A stretch of DNA of 64,000 nucleotides from Rhodococcus spongiicola (GTDB lineage: Bacteria; Actinomycetota; Actinomycetes; Mycobacteriales; Mycobacteriaceae): the NCBI RefSeq assembly GCF_004011835.1, contig NZ_RKLN01000005.1, forward strand, positions 124,001-188,000. The letters run 5' to 3'. The notes under the pieces are model-generated. The model saw nothing but the letters and a program-made list of their open reading frames with translations. It did not search any database and was not told the origin of the DNA. The position numbers were made by a program, and so were the translations under genes. This document shows, in pieces, positions 46,386 through 56,230 of this stretch (its first letter is position 1; every line of letters starts with the position of its first letter).

Positions 46386-47600
46386 TCAGCTGGTACTGAG
46401 CAGGAAGGCCAGTGGACCGAGGGTGACGAAGACTCCGGCGATCAGTGCAATCACCAGGCTGGTGACGTCGTCGGTGCGACGCAGGATCCGAACCATTGCG
46501 ACCAGCCCGACGATCACGAGGACCGAGAGGACGAGCGCCACCATCGGCAGCGTGTCCCACAGCTTCTCGAAGCCCTTGAACATCAGTGCCCCGGCGACGA
46601 CCGCCACGGCACCCTGGCCCAGCAGGACCGCCCACTGCTTCACTCGGTTGGGCTCGGGTTCGACGTCGGTGAGGTCCGTATCGTCTGCGTATTCCGCGTC
46701 GTCCGCGTCGCCCACATAGTCGACGTCGTCCGCGTCACCGACATCGGCCGCCAGTGCTTCATCGGGTTCGGCGACCGCCGCATCGCGACCCTGCCGAAGC
46801 GGATCGTCCCCGGCCGACCACCCGGACAAGAGCTTCGGTTCGGGCTCGTGCTTCGGTTCGGGCTCGAACTTGGGTTTCGGTTCGAACCTCGGTTCGGGCT
46901 CGTCGAGACGCTCGTCCGACGGCACCTGCGGGATGATCGTCGTCGCGGCCGAATCCTCGGAAGGCTCCGACGCCTTCCACGGCTTGGCGGGCCCCGCAGG
47001 ACTCGATGGGCCAGAGCGCGGAGGCCCGGCAGGACTGGACGGCGCGGCGGGACCCGAGGGCGCGGCAGGACTCGAGGGCCCAGACCGCGGAGGCCCCACA
47101 GGACTCGATGGCGCGGCGGGACTGGACGGGGCAGCGGGGCCCGAGGGCGCAGCGGGACTCGAGGGCGCAGGGCGCGAAGGCCCGGAGAGCCCGGAGGGCT
47201 TCGGGTACGAAGCCGTCCCGAATGAGGCGGATCCGTTCGGGGTCGCTCCATTCAGGGCCGCCCCGTTCGGGGCAGCGGTCGGTCCGGACCTCTCGGCTGC
47301 CCTCTTCTCCGCAGCAGCCGCCTCCGCTGCGGCCTTCTTGTCCTCGACGGTCTCCGTGGCGTTGGAGAACCTGAACAATGCGGTCTTGTCGACGTCGGCG
47401 GGTGCGTCGGATTGTGGGGTCGGGGCCGACTCCTGCTCGTCGTCGATGGCCGGAAGGTCGCCGGTCAATTCCGCGACGGAGATGCCGCCCTTGGAACCTC
47501 GACGACGTCGTCCACCGCCACCGGAGCTAACCCTCTGGCCGTTGCGGGCCAACAGCTCCGCAACCGAGATCGCCTTGCTGTCACTCTCGGGGTCAGTCAT
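46386..47600 (-). CDS. Low-complexity membrane protein (Rv0497-like)
   Basis: A 404-residue protein in four parts: a conserved N-terminus with two ISVAELL/ISVAELT motifs and a basic GGGGRRRRGSKGG between them; a Pro/Ser/Ala repeat region (about 125-210; SSPAAPSGPAAP and GPPRSGPSSPA units); charged repeats (EPEPRFEPKPKFEPEPK, then an Asp-rich GDADDVDYVGDADD); and a C-terminal membrane domain of three to four segments (AVLLGQGAVAVVAGALMF...). It resembles mycobacterial Rv0497. The repeats make it prone to length variation. It overlaps ppx by four bases. Confidence 0.85.
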   Translation of the reverse strand: MTDPESDSKAISVAELLARNGQRVSSGGGGRRRRGSKGGISVAELTGDLPAIDDEQESAPTPQSDAPADVDKTALFRFSNATETVEDKKAAAEAAAAEKRAAERSGPTAAPNGAALNGATPNGSASFGTASYPKPSGLSGPSRPAPSSPAAPSGPAAPSSPAAPSSPVGPPRSGPSSPAAPSGPAAPSSPAGPPRSGPSSPAGPAKPWKASEPSEDSAATTIIPQVPSDERLDEPEPRFEPKPKFEPEPKHEPEPKLLSGWSAGDDPLRQGRDAAVAEPDEALAADVGDADDVDYVGDADDAEYADDTDLTDVEPEPNRVKQWAVLLGQGAVAVVAGALMFKGFEKLWDTLPMVALVLSVLVIVGLVAMVRILRRTDDVTSLVIALIAGVFVTLGPLAFLLSTS

Positions 47601-48550
47601 CGTGTGCTCACCACCAGTTCTCCACCCATGTCCGTATCGAGCTTGCGAAGAATCAGACCTTCACGCAATGCCCACGGGCAAATCTCCAGCGTGTCGATCC
47701 CCAGCGCGCGCATGCTGGCCTCCGCAACGAGAGCACCGGCCACGATCTGCTGCGAGCGGTCGGAACTCACACCCTCCAATTCTGCACGGTCCGAGGTAGT
47801 CATCCTCGAGATGAACGCGATCAACTGCCGCAGACCGCTCGCCGTCAGGGTCCGCTTGACGCGCGGACCTGCGCCTGACGGCGCGGCACCGGTCAGACGC
47901 GCGAGTGAACGGAACGTCTTCGAGGTGCCGACACTCAAGTCTGCACTCCCGGCCTCGCGCAGGCGCTTCGCCGGGCCCACCAGTTCGGCGTCGAGCCAGT
48001 CCCGCAGCACTGCGACGCGACGCTTGCCCGGCGGATCTTCCTGCAGCCAGTCGCGCGTGAGGCGTCCGGCACCGAGCTGGAGCGAGAACGCGACGTCCGG
48101 GTCCTCGTCTCCGCCGGACGTCAGCTCCAGCGAGCCGCCACCGATGTCGAGGTTGAGGATGCGTCCAGCACTCCAGCCATACCAGCGGCGCACTGCAAGG
48201 AACGTCAGCCGCGCCTCGTCGACGCCGGACAGCACCTCCAGGTTCACGCCGGTCTCGGCGCGCACACGCGACAGGACTGCCTCAGAGTTGTTGGCGTCGC
48301 GAACCGCGGACGTCGCGAACGCCATCAGTTCCCCGCACCCGGAAGATTGCGCGATGCCGGCGAAATCCTGAACTGTGGCAACCAGACGGTCCGCACCGCT
48401 CCGGGTGATGTCACCCTTTTCGTCGGTGTTCTCCGCGAGCCGCAATGCAGCTTTGGTCGAGCTCATCGGTGTAGGGTGCCCACCACGATGAGCGTCAACC
48501 ACGAGCAGGTGGATGGTGTTGCTTCCGACGTCGAGTACCCCAAGGCGCAC
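47597..48550 (-). CDS. ppx: Ppx/GppA-family exopolyphosphatase / pppGpp phosphatase
   Basis: A 317-residue ASKHA-fold phosphatase: [28 protein letters not shown] (phosphate 1 loop), [12 protein letters not shown], and the second phosphate loop [18 protein letters not shown]. It is the short actinobacterial form (Rv0496) that degrades polyphosphate and may hydrolyse pppGpp. GTG start. It is divergent from the Cys-rich gene with little or no promoter space between the starts. Proximity to senX3-regX3 fits a phosphate-starvation role, though that link is inference. Confidence 0.9.
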   Translation of the reverse strand: MRLGVLDVGSNTIHLLVVDAHRGGHPTPMSSTKAALRLAENTDEKGDITRSGADRLVATVQDFAGIAQSSGCGELMAFATSAVRDANNSEAVLSRVRAETGVNLEVLSGVDEARLTFLAVRRWYGWSAGRILNLDIGGGSLELTSGGDEDPDVAFSLQLGAGRLTRDWLQEDPPGKRRVAVLRDWLDAELVGPAKRLREAGSADLSVGTSKTFRSLARLTGAAPSGAGPRVKRTLTASGLRQLIAFISRMTTSDRAELEGVSSDRSQQIVAGALVAEASMRALGIDTLEICPWALREGLILRKLDTDMGGELVVSTR

Positions 48551-48583
48551 ACGGCTACGGTACTGGGTCTACGGTCGGGCACT

Positions 48584-49420
48584 GTGACAGCAGGCAGCAC
48601 AAGCGGCTCCCACAAGATCTTGCCCGCGCCGGAAGTCGATCTCGATTTCCCGCGCGAGTGGGTCCAATTCGTCGACCCTGAGAACCCCGAACACTCCATC
48701 AAAGCCGACCTGACCTGGCTACTTTCGCGCTGGACCTGCGTATTCGGCACCCCCGCGTGCCAGGGCACGGTCGCCGGACGGCCCGACGACGGCTGCTGCT
48801 CGCATGGCGCATTCCTCTCCGACGAGGAGGACAGGGAGAAGCTGGACGCGGCCGTGAAGATGCTCACACCCGAGGACTGGCAGTTCAGAAAGAAGGGTCT
48901 GGGGAAGAAGGGATACGTCGAGGAGGACGACCTCGAGGACGAGCCCGCGCTGCGAACCCGCAGGCACAAGGGCGCGTGCATTTTCCTGAACCGTCCAGGC
49001 TTCGAGGGCGGCATCGGCTGCGCACTGCACAAGATGGCGCTGCGCAAGGGCATCGAGCCGCTCGAGGTCAAGCCCGACGTGTGCTGGCAGCTGCCCATCC
49101 GCCGCACCCAGGAGTGGGTGGACCGCCCAGACGGCAAGCAGATCCTCGAGACGACCATCACCGAGTACGACCGCCGTGGCTGGGGCGAGGGCGGCGAGGA
49201 CCTCGCCTGGTACTGCTCCGGGTCACCGGATGCACACGTGGGAGAGAAGCCGGTGTGGCAGTCGTACGCTCCGGAGCTCACCGAATTGCTCGGGAAGGCC
49301 GCGTACGACGAACTGGCGTCGCTGTGCAGGCGTCGTCAGGGCCTAGGCCTGATCGCGGTGCATCCTGCGACCACAGCCGCAGGCGAGATGGCGGCGAAGG
49401 CACAGCACTCGCAGGAGTGA
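48584..49420 (+). CDS. Cysteine-rich conserved protein (Rv0495c-like)
   Basis: A 278-residue protein. Cys-containing motifs include [60 protein letters not shown] and WYCSG, a pattern like the YkgJ/DUF3109 group thought to hold a zinc or iron-sulfur site. No enzyme function is known. I use the GTG at 48584 ([23 protein letters not shown]); an ATG at 48488 is in frame but would overlap the first 63 bases of divergent ppx. Either start has only a weak ribosome site. Confidence 0.78.
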   Translation: MTAGSTSGSHKILPAPEVDLDFPREWVQFVDPENPEHSIKADLTWLLSRWTCVFGTPACQGTVAGRPDDGCCSHGAFLSDEEDREKLDAAVKMLTPEDWQFRKKGLGKKGYVEEDDLEDEPALRTRRHKGACIFLNRPGFEGGIGCALHKMALRKGIEPLEVKPDVCWQLPIRRTQEWVDRPDGKQILETTITEYDRRGWGEGGEDLAWYCSGSPDAHVGEKPVWQSYAPELTELLGKAAYDELASLCRRRQGLGLIAVHPATTAAGEMAAKAQHSQE

Positions 49421-49450
49421 CGCCCGCGCGATGACCGACCGTCACAGTGG

Positions 49451-50140
49451 TCACTCCTCGAGCTTGTACCCCAGCCCGCGAACGGTCACCAGGTGCCTCG
49501 GCTTGCCGGGATCGGCCTCGATCTTGGCGCGCAACCGCTTGACGTGGACGTCGAGTGTCTTGGTGTCGCCCACGTAGTCGGCACCCCACACCCGGTCGAT
49601 GAGCTGTCCGCGAGTGAGGACCCGACCGGAGTTGCGCAGAAGGTACTCGAGTAGATCGAATTCCTTGAGTGGCAGCGACACCGGCTCGCCACCCACGCGC
49701 ACGAGGTGGCGCTCGACGTCCATCCGAACCGGGCCGGCTTCGAGGACACCTTCCGCAGCACCGTTGTCGGCCTCGGCGTCGACACCACGGCGCAGCACGG
49801 CCCGGATCCGGGCGATGAGTTCACGAGCCGAGTAGGGCTTGGTGACGTAGTCGTCGGCGCCCAGTTCGAGCCCGACCACCTTGTCGATCTCGCTGTCGCG
49901 GGCGGTGACCATGATCACCGGCACCGACGATTTGGCACGCAACTGCTTGCACACGTCGGTTCCGCTCATTCCGGGCAGCATGACGTCGAGCAGGACGATG
50001 TCAGCACCGGACCGCTCGAACTCGGCCAGGGCGGACGGGCCGTCACCGACGACAGTCGCCTCGAACCCCTCCTTGCGGAGGAGAAACGCGAGGGGGTCGG
50101 CCAGCGATTCCTCATCCTCCACGATCAGCACACTCGTCAA
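49451..50140 (-). CDS. regX3: Phosphate-responsive response regulator RegX3
   Basis: A 229-residue OmpR/PhoB-type regulator. The phospho-acceptor is Asp52 in DIVLLDVMLPG, with acidic triad EDE near 8-10, Thr in VTARDSE and Lys in DYVTKPYSARELIAR; the C-terminal winged helix ends HVKRLRAKIEADPGKPRHLVTVRGLGYKLEE. I start it at a TTG (50140) because GGAGGGG lies five bases before it and the protein then begins LTSVLIVEDEES, as in RegX3; the frame is open to 50167. It controls phosphate acquisition with SenX3. Confidence 0.93.
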   Translation of the reverse strand: MTSVLIVEDEESLADPLAFLLRKEGFEATVVGDGPSALAEFERSGADIVLLDVMLPGMSGTDVCKQLRAKSSVPVIMVTARDSEIDKVVGLELGADDYVTKPYSARELIARIRAVLRRGVDAEADNGAAEGVLEAGPVRMDVERHLVRVGGEPVSLPLKEFDLLEYLLRNSGRVLTRGQLIDRVWGADYVGDTKTLDVHVKRLRAKIEADPGKPRHLVTVRGLGYKLEE

Positions 50141-50171
50141 CGGTTCCCCTCCTGGCTCATGCCGCATCGCC

Positions 50172-51377
50172 TCAGGATGCGGCCCTCTTGTCGATCATTG
50201 CGGGTTTGCGGGATTCGGCAACATCGGCCGCATCAGCGGATGCGGACGCGAAGTGCCCGGGGATCTGCAACGTGAAGGTGGATCCGGTGCCGGGGCGGCT
50301 CCACAGGTCGATGGAACCGTTGTGGTTCGCGGCGACGTGCTTGACGATCGCCAACCCCAACCCGGTCCCGCCGGTCTCGCGTGACCGGGCCTTGTCCACC
50401 CGGAAGAAGCGCTCGAAGACGCGCTCCTGGTCGTCCTTGTCGATACCGATGCCGCGGTCGGTGACCGCGATCGCGACGTTGCCGTCGCGGACCGTCCGAC
50501 TCACCGACACCGACGTCCCCTTCGGCGAGTATGCGATCGCGTTCTCGACGAGGTTGGACAGCGCGGTCACGAGCAGGGTGCGGTCGCCCATCATCTCGAG
50601 ACCGCTCGGAGCGTCGGTGTGAACAGTGATCTCGGCGGCCTCGGCGGCCAGCGTGGATCGGCGCAGCGCCTCGGTGACGACGTCGTCGACGTCGACCACC
50701 TCGAGGTCGGGCAGTTTCTCGGCGCCCTGCAACCGTGAGAGCGCGATCAATTCGCTGACCATGTTGCCGAGCCTGGACGATTCACTGAGCACGCGTTGAC
50801 CGAAGTAACGCACCGAATCCGGGTCGTCCGCAGACTCGAGCAGCGCCTCCGCGAGCAGGCCCATCGCGCCTACCGGCGTCTTGAGTTCATGGCTGACGTT
50901 GGCAACGAAGTCGCGGCGGGTTGCCTCCATCCGGACCTGCTCGGAGTCGTCATCGGCGGTTATCACGACGAACCGCGGGTCCGCCTTGCTCAACAGGCGG
51001 GCCTCACCGCGAACCGCCATCTTGTCGCGGCCGCGTACCGATGTGCACCCCGTGAGATCGATCTCCACCGGCTCGCCGGTCTCGAACACCTCGGCCGCGG
51101 CGACCCACGCCCGGTCGTCGATCGTCCGGTTCCGGACCAGACCGAGTACCTCGGCGCGCGGATTGGACAGGACTACGTCGTTGAACTTGTCGACGACCGC
51201 GATGCCGCTGTCGGAGGTGCGAACGATCAGGTCGAGGACTTGTGACAGCGTCAGGCCCATCTGGGACTGCCGACGCTGCGCGTGACGAGAGGTGAGTCGA
51301 TGGACGGCCGCTCCGCCAACGACGAAACCGACGACGGCGATCAGGGCGGCCAGCATCACGGCCTGAACGACAGTCAC
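50172..51377 (-). CDS. senX3: Sensor histidine kinase SenX3
   Basis: A 401-residue kinase. An N-terminal membrane hairpin ([20 protein letters not shown]), a PAS-like domain (residues 45-145), phospho-acceptor His163 in [16 protein letters not shown], and the ATPase motifs [33 protein letters not shown] and [13 protein letters not shown] are all visible. The GTG at 51377 gives the family N-terminus, with only a weak AGGT before it. It lies 31 bases upstream of regX3. A PHO-box-like repeat about 95 bases upstream suggests RegX3 autoregulation. Confidence 0.93.
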   Translation of the reverse strand: MTVVQAVMLAALIAVVGFVVGGAAVHRLTSRHAQRRQSQMGLTLSQVLDLIVRTSDSGIAVVDKFNDVVLSNPRAEVLGLVRNRTIDDRAWVAAAEVFETGEPVEIDLTGCTSVRGRDKMAVRGEARLLSKADPRFVVITADDDSEQVRMEATRRDFVANVSHELKTPVGAMGLLAEALLESADDPDSVRYFGQRVLSESSRLGNMVSELIALSRLQGAEKLPDLEVVDVDDVVTEALRRSTLAAEAAEITVHTDAPSGLEMMGDRTLLVTALSNLVENAIAYSPKGTSVSVSRTVRDGNVAIAVTDRGIGIDKDDQERVFERFFRVDKARSRETGGTGLGLAIVKHVAANHNGSIDLWSRPGTGSTFTLQIPGHFASASADAADVAESRKPAMIDKRAAS

Positions 51378-51469
51378 ACCTGAATCGTACGTTCGGCAAA
51401 CCTGATCTCGAGGCTGGGTGTGACAGATTACTCGCATGTCACAGGACTGAGAGCTGGCGTTTCCTGGTC

Positions 51470-51487
51470 GTTCACCGTTCGTTTCCG
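51470..51487 (+). promoter_or_regulatory. PHO-box-like direct repeat upstream of senX3-regX3
   Basis: GTTCACC, four bases, then GTTTCCG: two 11-bp direct-repeat units close to the GTTCACCnnnnGTTCACC element bound by the orthologous PhoP of Streptomyces and related to RegX3 sites in mycobacteria. It is written on the plus strand and lies 93 bases before the senX3 start on the minus strand. The orientation relative to senX3 is reversed, which lowers my confidence. Confidence 0.5.
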
Positions 51488-51512
51488 AACGGGCGTTCGC
51501 TCAGCGCAACAA

Positions 51513-51552
51513 GCTGGGGCCGGCACGAACGTCGTTCCGTACCGACCCCAGC
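51513..51552 (-). terminator. Hairpin after gpmA, minus-strand specific
   Basis: GCTGGGG (51513-51519) and CCCCAGC (51546-51552) close a hairpin that continues inward for several more pairs, two of which are G-U wobbles only in the minus-strand RNA. It begins 17 bases after the gpmA stop and would separate gpmA from senX3. Confidence 0.65.
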
Positions 51553-51568
51553 CGGATCTTCGTCAGAA

Positions 51569-52315
51569 CTACCTCGCACCCTGGTTCGCAACGGCCGCAG
51601 CTCCCGCCGCGGCGGCTACCGGGTCGAGATAGGTGCCGCCAGGGTTCAGCGGCCTCAGGTTCTCGTCGAGGTCGTAGCGCAGCGGGATGCCCGTCGGAAT
51701 GTTCAGGCCTGCGATGTCTTCGTCGGAGATGCCCTCGAGGTGCTTGACCAGCGCACGCAACGAGTTGCCGTGGGCGGTGATCAGGACGGTCTTGCCGGCC
51801 CGGAGGTCGGCGGCGATGGTCTCCTCCCAATACGGGATCAGGCGCTTGACCACGTCGAGCAGGCACTCGGTCAGCGGAACCTCCGGCAGGTCCGCGTACC
51901 GCGGATCCGCGTCCTGGCTGTACTCGCTGCCGGCCTCGATGGGCGGCGGTGGGGTGTCGTAGCTGCGGCGCCACAGCATGAACTGCTCCTCGCCGAACTC
52001 CGCCTTGGTCTGGGCCTTGTTCTTGCCCTGCAGGGCGCCGTAGTGGCGCTCGTTGAGGCGCCAGTCGCGCACGACCGGGATCCAGTGACGGTCGCACGCG
52101 TCGAGCGCGAGGTTCGCGGTGCTGATCGCGCGGCGCAGCAGCGACGTGTAGAGAACGTCCGGGAGCAGGTTGTGTTCGGCAAGCAGTTCACCGGCACGCT
52201 TGCCCTCGGCCATGCCCTTGTCGGTGAGATGCACGTCCACCCAGCCGGTGAACAGGTTCAGCGCGTTCCATTCGCTCTCGCCGTGGCGGAGCAGCACGAG
52301 TGTTCCGGTACTCAT
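51569..52315 (-). CDS. gpmA: 2,3-Bisphosphoglycerate-dependent phosphoglycerate mutase
   Basis: A glycolytic/gluconeogenic enzyme interconverting 3- and 2-phosphoglycerate. The 248-residue protein has the active-site [26 protein letters not shown] (phospho-His about residue 11), [34 protein letters not shown] and [19 protein letters not shown]. Its C-terminal tail ([18 protein letters not shown]) is alanine-rich. The frame is open further upstream, but ATG 52315 gives the family start. Conserved position next to senX3-regX3 as in mycobacteria. Confidence 0.95.
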   Translation of the reverse strand: MSTGTLVLLRHGESEWNALNLFTGWVDVHLTDKGMAEGKRAGELLAEHNLLPDVLYTSLLRRAISTANLALDACDRHWIPVVRDWRLNERHYGALQGKNKAQTKAEFGEEQFMLWRRSYDTPPPPIEAGSEYSQDADPRYADLPEVPLTECLLDVVKRLIPYWEETIAADLRAGKTVLITAHGNSLRALVKHLEGISDEDIAGLNIPTGIPLRYDLDENLRPLNPGGTYLDPVAAAAGAAAVANQGAR

Positions 52316-52549
52316 GCCGTCAATCCTGGCATGACACGTAATCGGGTGGTCGCGCGAGCCTTTGGGCGCCCCCGTCGGCGGGGACACTCGGTACGGAAAC
52401 AGCTCGGCCGGCCGACTTTGCTCGACGGCGGTTGGCGTCATTTGCGTGCCGATCGAGAGTAGTCATTGAAACTCTTGCGTCCGCGTTCATACCGTGGGTG
52501 GAGTCATCCCGCGATTGGAATGACGTCCCCGTCGAACGGAGAACTCTCG

Positions 52550-54136
52550 ATGGCTGACGTGAGCCAGGCGACCTACGACGTGCTGCGGGCGCACGGTCTG
52601 ACGACGATCTTCGGCAATCCCGGATCCAACGAACTGCCCTTCCTCGCCGGCATGCCCGACGACTTCCGCTACGTCCTGGGCTTACATGAGGGCGCTGTGC
52701 TGGGGATGGCGGATGGCTTCGCGCAAGCGCGGCGCGGCGCGGCGTTCGTCAACCTGCACGCGGCTGCGGGCACCGGCAACGCGATGGGTCCGCTCACCAA
52801 CTCGGTGTACGCGCACAGCCCACTGATCATCACGGCGGGCCAGCAAGTTCGCTCGACGATCGGTCAGGAGGTGATGCTCGCCAACGTCGACGCTCCGACC
52901 CTCCCGAAACCGCTCGTGAAGTGGTCGAGCGAACCGGCGTGCGCGCAGGACGTGCCCCGGACCTTCAGCCAGGCCATTCATATCGCGAACCTGCCCGCCA
53001 GGGGGCCGGTGTACGTGTCGGTGCCCTACGACGACTGGGGACAGGAAGCCCCCGCCGAGACCCGGCACCTGGTAGAGCGCACCACGGCGCCGGCCAACTC
53101 ATTGAGCTCCGATCAACTCGGGGCCCTCGCCGAGGCCCTCGACCGTGCCCAGCACCCCGTCCTGGTCCTCGGCTCCGAGGTGGACGCCGAGGGCGCCAAT
53201 GACGAGGCCGTTCGCCTCGCGGACGCCCTGAACGCGCCGGTGTGGATCGCACCATTGCCGTCGAGGTGCCCGTTCCCCACCCGCCACCGCAGCTTCCGGG
53301 GCGTACTGCCGGCCGCCGTTCAGGAGCTGACCGACGCGCTCGCCGGGCACGACCTGATTCTCGTCGTCGGCGCCGCCGTCTTCCGGTACCACCAGTTCGT
53401 GCCCGGTGAGTACCTGCCTGAGGGAGCCCGGTTGATCCACCTGACCAGCGATCCGAGCGAGGCGGCCCGGGCGCCGATGGGCGACGCTTGGGTCGCGGGT
53501 GTACGCGACTCCCTGACCCGTCTCGCCGATGCCGTGACACCGGGACGTCGGCCGGCACTCCCGCCGCTTCCCGACATCGCGCCGCCTCGAACGTCACCGG
53601 AGGCCGTTCACCCGGAACAGCTGTTCGCGCTGCTGCGCGAGAGTGCTCCCGACGACGTGGTTTACGTAAAAGAGTCGACATCGACGATCGCGGCCTTCTG
53701 GTCTCAGGTGGACCTGTCCCGGCCGAACAGCTACTTCTTCCCCGCGTCCGGGGGTCTCGGGTGGGGACTTCCCGCCGCGGTCGGCGCCCAGCTGGCACTC
53801 CCCGACCGCCGCGTGGTCGGCCTGATCGGGGACGGATCCGCCAATTACGGGATTACGGCGCTGTGGACTGCCGCTCGCTACCAAATACCGGTCATCGTCG
53901 TGATCCTGAAGAACGGCACGTATGGCGTCCTGCGGTGGTTCGCGCGGGTTCTCGATGCCGGGGAAACCCCGGGGTTGGACGTCCCAGGGATCGACTTCAC
54001 GGCCATCGCGTCCGGCTACGGGGTCACGGCGACCGCGGTTCGCACACCCACCGCTTTCGTCGCCGCGTTCGAGAAAGCGCTGGCCGGCAACAGCCCGGCC
54101 GTGATCGAGGTCGAGACGGCTGTCACCGAACCCTGA
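52550..54136 (+). CDS. mdlC: Benzoylformate decarboxylase (thiamine diphosphate enzyme)
   Basis: A 528-residue ThDP enzyme very similar to Pseudomonas putida benzoylformate decarboxylase throughout. With the ATG at 52550 the catalytic residues fall at the same numbers as in that enzyme: Ser26 (FGNPGSNELPF), Glu47 (GLHEGAVLG), His70 (FVNLHAAAG) and His281 (VFRYHQ). The ThDP motif is GDGSANYGITALWTAARYQIPVIVVILKNGTYG. It converts benzoylformate to benzaldehyde in the mandelate pathway. No other mandelate genes are nearby, so it may act on phenylglyoxylate or related 2-oxoacids from another source. It is absent from the matching mycobacterial block and is probably an insertion. Confidence 0.88.
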   Translation: MADVSQATYDVLRAHGLTTIFGNPGSNELPFLAGMPDDFRYVLGLHEGAVLGMADGFAQARRGAAFVNLHAAAGTGNAMGPLTNSVYAHSPLIITAGQQVRSTIGQEVMLANVDAPTLPKPLVKWSSEPACAQDVPRTFSQAIHIANLPARGPVYVSVPYDDWGQEAPAETRHLVERTTAPANSLSSDQLGALAEALDRAQHPVLVLGSEVDAEGANDEAVRLADALNAPVWIAPLPSRCPFPTRHRSFRGVLPAAVQELTDALAGHDLILVVGAAVFRYHQFVPGEYLPEGARLIHLTSDPSEAARAPMGDAWVAGVRDSLTRLADAVTPGRRPALPPLPDIAPPRTSPEAVHPEQLFALLRESAPDDVVYVKESTSTIAAFWSQVDLSRPNSYFFPASGGLGWGLPAAVGAQLALPDRRVVGLIGDGSANYGITALWTAARYQIPVIVVILKNGTYGVLRWFARVLDAGETPGLDVPGIDFTAIASGYGVTATAVRTPTAFVAAFEKALAGNSPAVIEVETAVTEP

Positions 54137-54139
54137 ACC

Positions 54140-54164
54140 GCACGCCTCGGCTACCGAGGCGTGC
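54140..54164. terminator. Perfect 11-bp hairpin between convergent genes
   Basis: GCACGCCTCGG (54140-54150) and CCGAGGCGTGC (54154-54164) pair perfectly around a CTA loop, three bases after the mdlC stop and 17 bases before the end of the convergent YbjN-like gene. It should end transcripts from both directions. Confidence 0.85.
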
Positions 54165-54193
54165 CCTATGACCCCTCGCCCTATGACCCCTCG
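54164..54193. repeat. 15-bp tandem repeat, two copies, at the YbjN-like gene end
   Basis: CCCTATGACCCCTCG is present perfectly at 54164 and 54179. The second copy contains the TAG stop of the minus-strand gene and the first lies beyond it, so the gene end has been copied outward, as at 45419. Confidence 0.9.
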
Positions 54194-54759
54194 GACACCT
54201 TGTCCGGCCCGTCGGCGCCGTTCTCCTCGACAGAGTCGTTCTCCTCGACAAGGTCGTTCTCCTCGACCAGGTGCTTGAACGGCTGCAGGTTCGCCAAGGA
54301 TTCACCTCGGGATACGCGCCACTCCCATTCCCGCTTGATCGACGACGCAAAGCCCAGTTCGAGCAGCACGTTGAAGTCTCCGTCGGAGGCCTCGAGCACC
54401 TGGCCGAGCACACGATCGAGCTCCTCACCGGTCACCGCGTGCGACGGGATCCGCCCGGTCAGGTAGACGTCACCGATCTTGTCGAGGGTGTAGTGGACGC
54501 CGTACAGCCGGCGATTGCGGCGCAGCAAGTACTTGTAGACGCCCTCGAAGTTCTCGTCCGGCTTGCGGCACACGAACGCCTCGACACGTACGCCGTGGTT
54601 GCCGACGGTGAGCAGCGCCGTCGTCGCGAGCTTGTGCTCGCCGGGCAACTCCACGACGAACTGGTTCTCACCCCTGCGGGTGTAGTCGAGCTCGCGGTCC
54701 TTCAGCGCGCCGTCGATGACATCCGCGACGACACCCGGGCTTCGATCCGATTCACTCAT
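54181..54759 (-). CDS. YbjN/type III chaperone-like domain protein (Rv0487-like)
   Basis: A 192-residue protein: [117 protein letters not shown] has the alpha-beta fold of the YbjN/secretion-chaperone-like group. Function unknown. The C-terminus ends in a repeated VEEND/VEENG acidic tail encoded by an 18-bp tandem repeat. The ATG overlaps the stop of mshA (ATGA), as in mycobacteria, where this gene also follows mshA. Confidence 0.85.
   Translation of the reverse strand: MSESDRSPGVVADVIDGALKDRELDYTRRGENQFVVELPGEHKLATTALLTVGNHGVRVEAFVCRKPDENFEGVYKYLLRRNRRLYGVHYTLDKIGDVYLTGRIPSHAVTGEELDRVLGQVLEASDGDFNVLLELGFASSIKREWEWRVSRGESLANLQPFKHLVEENDLVEENDSVEENGADGPDKVSEGS
54220..54273 (-). repeat. 18-bp tandem repeat, three copies, in gene 3' end
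   Basis: Units starting GTTCTCCTCGAC lie at 54220, 54238 and 54256 and encode [12 protein letters not shown]-type and SVEENG hexapeptides in the acidic tail of the YbjN-like protein. The period preserves frame. Confidence 0.85.
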
Positions 54760-56102
54760 ACCCGCACCCCACCCTGTTGGATATTCTTCCGGCGCAGCCT
54801 CCACAGCCCCCGCGACCGCGGGGAGAACTCGCCGGCTTCCGACATCCGTAGATACTTCGCGCTCGCGGCCCGATAGCTGTCGAGCAACCCGTCGGCGGTG
54901 TGTTGCCACGAGAAGTTCTCCGCGTGCCGCGGCGCCCTGGCCGACAGTTCGTCGAGCCGGTCCGGCGTCGTCAGGAGCGACTGCAGCGCCGATGCCCAAT
55001 CGTCGATACGGTGCCCCTGCACGAGCAACCCGGTCCGTCCGTCTTGCACAGCTGTACCGAGTCCCCCGACGTCGGCTGCGACGACGGGGGTTCCGCATGC
55101 CTGAGCCTCGATCGCGACCAGGCCGAACGACTCCGAATAGCTGGGTACCGCAACCAGATCCGATGCACAGTAGACGGTTGCCAACTTCTCGGGCGGCTGT
55201 GGGGGCAGGAAAGTCACCCGTGCCGTGATTCCCAGCGCCGCTGCGAGCTCGATCAGCGAATCGGGCCTCTCGAGGCCCGTGCCGGACGGCCCGCCGACGA
55301 CCAGCACCCGCAACGGTAAGTCCGCTTCGCGAGCCATCACCTCGGCCGCGGCCCGCAGCAGGACGTCGGGTGCCTTGAGCGGCTGGATCCGTCCGACGAA
55401 CGTCACGATCGTCTCGGACGGGTCCAGTCCGAGAGCGACCCGCGCCGCGCAGCGGTCTCCGGGCCGATAGCACTCGAGGTCGGCGCCCGGGGCGACGACG
55501 TCGACGTTGTCCGCGCACGCCCCGTAGATCGAAGTGAGCTGGGCGGCCTCCTCGGCGGTGTTGGCCGTGAGCCGGTCGGCCTCCGCGACCACCTGCTGCT
55601 CACCGATCCGACGGGCCGCCGGCTCCGGCGTGTCGCCGTCGGCGAGGGAGGCGTTCTTCACCGCCGCGAGAGTGTGCGCGGTGTGGACCAGGGGTACACC
55701 CCACCGGTCCCGTGCAAGCCAGCCCACTTGGCCCGACAGCCAGTAGTGCGAGTGCACGAGGTCGTAGTAGCCGGGCTCGTGCCGCACCTCTTCACGCAAC
55801 ACCCCCGCCGCGAACGCGCACAGCTGCGTCGGTAGCGCGTGCTTGTCGAGGCCCTCGTACGGACCGGCCGCGACATTGCGGACACGGACACCGGGCGCGG
55901 CCTCCTGCACCACCGGATCGTCCGACGAGGTCGCCCGGGTGAAGATGTCGACCTCCACATTGCGGCGCGCAAGTTGGATCGCGGTCTGCAACACGTACAC
56001 GTTCATTCCGCCCGCGTCGCCTGTGCCTGGCTGGGCGAGCGGCGAGGTGTGTACGGAGAGGACGGCGACCCGTCGGGGCTCCGCGCTGTGCTTGGGTGTC
56101 AC
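54756..56102 (-). CDS. mshA: D-inositol-3-phosphate glycosyltransferase
   Basis: MshA joins GlcNAc to inositol-3-phosphate, the first step of mycothiol synthesis. The 448-residue GT-B protein has the acceptor-site start [65 protein letters not shown], and the nucleotide-sugar motif [33 protein letters not shown] start at 56102. It is divergent from an MshB-like deacetylase (129-base gap). In M. tuberculosis mshA directly follows the ROK-type gene Rv0485; here gabT and the deacetylase lie between them. Confidence 0.94.
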   Translation of the reverse strand: MTPKHSAEPRRVAVLSVHTSPLAQPGTGDAGGMNVYVLQTAIQLARRNVEVDIFTRATSSDDPVVQEAAPGVRVRNVAAGPYEGLDKHALPTQLCAFAAGVLREEVRHEPGYYDLVHSHYWLSGQVGWLARDRWGVPLVHTAHTLAAVKNASLADGDTPEPAARRIGEQQVVAEADRLTANTAEEAAQLTSIYGACADNVDVVAPGADLECYRPGDRCAARVALGLDPSETIVTFVGRIQPLKAPDVLLRAAAEVMAREADLPLRVLVVGGPSGTGLERPDSLIELAAALGITARVTFLPPQPPEKLATVYCASDLVAVPSYSESFGLVAIEAQACGTPVVAADVGGLGTAVQDGRTGLLVQGHRIDDWASALQSLLTTPDRLDELSARAPRHAENFSWQHTADGLLDSYRAASAKYLRMSEAGEFSPRSRGLWRLRRKNIQQGGVRV

Positions 56103-56230
56103 GGGTCCATAGTGCCCTGTCGTGCTGCCGTGGGGTAATTGCACCTGCAACCACGCCACGGAACCCCGCGCCCTCCCGGTACGACGACCTTCCCCGTACA
56201 CCGTCGGGCCCGTATGTGAACATTCAACTC

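Noticed and set aside
50141..50171. MIRU-type repeat between senX3 and regX3 as in M. tuberculosis
   Set aside because: The gap is only 31 bases and contains no repeat.
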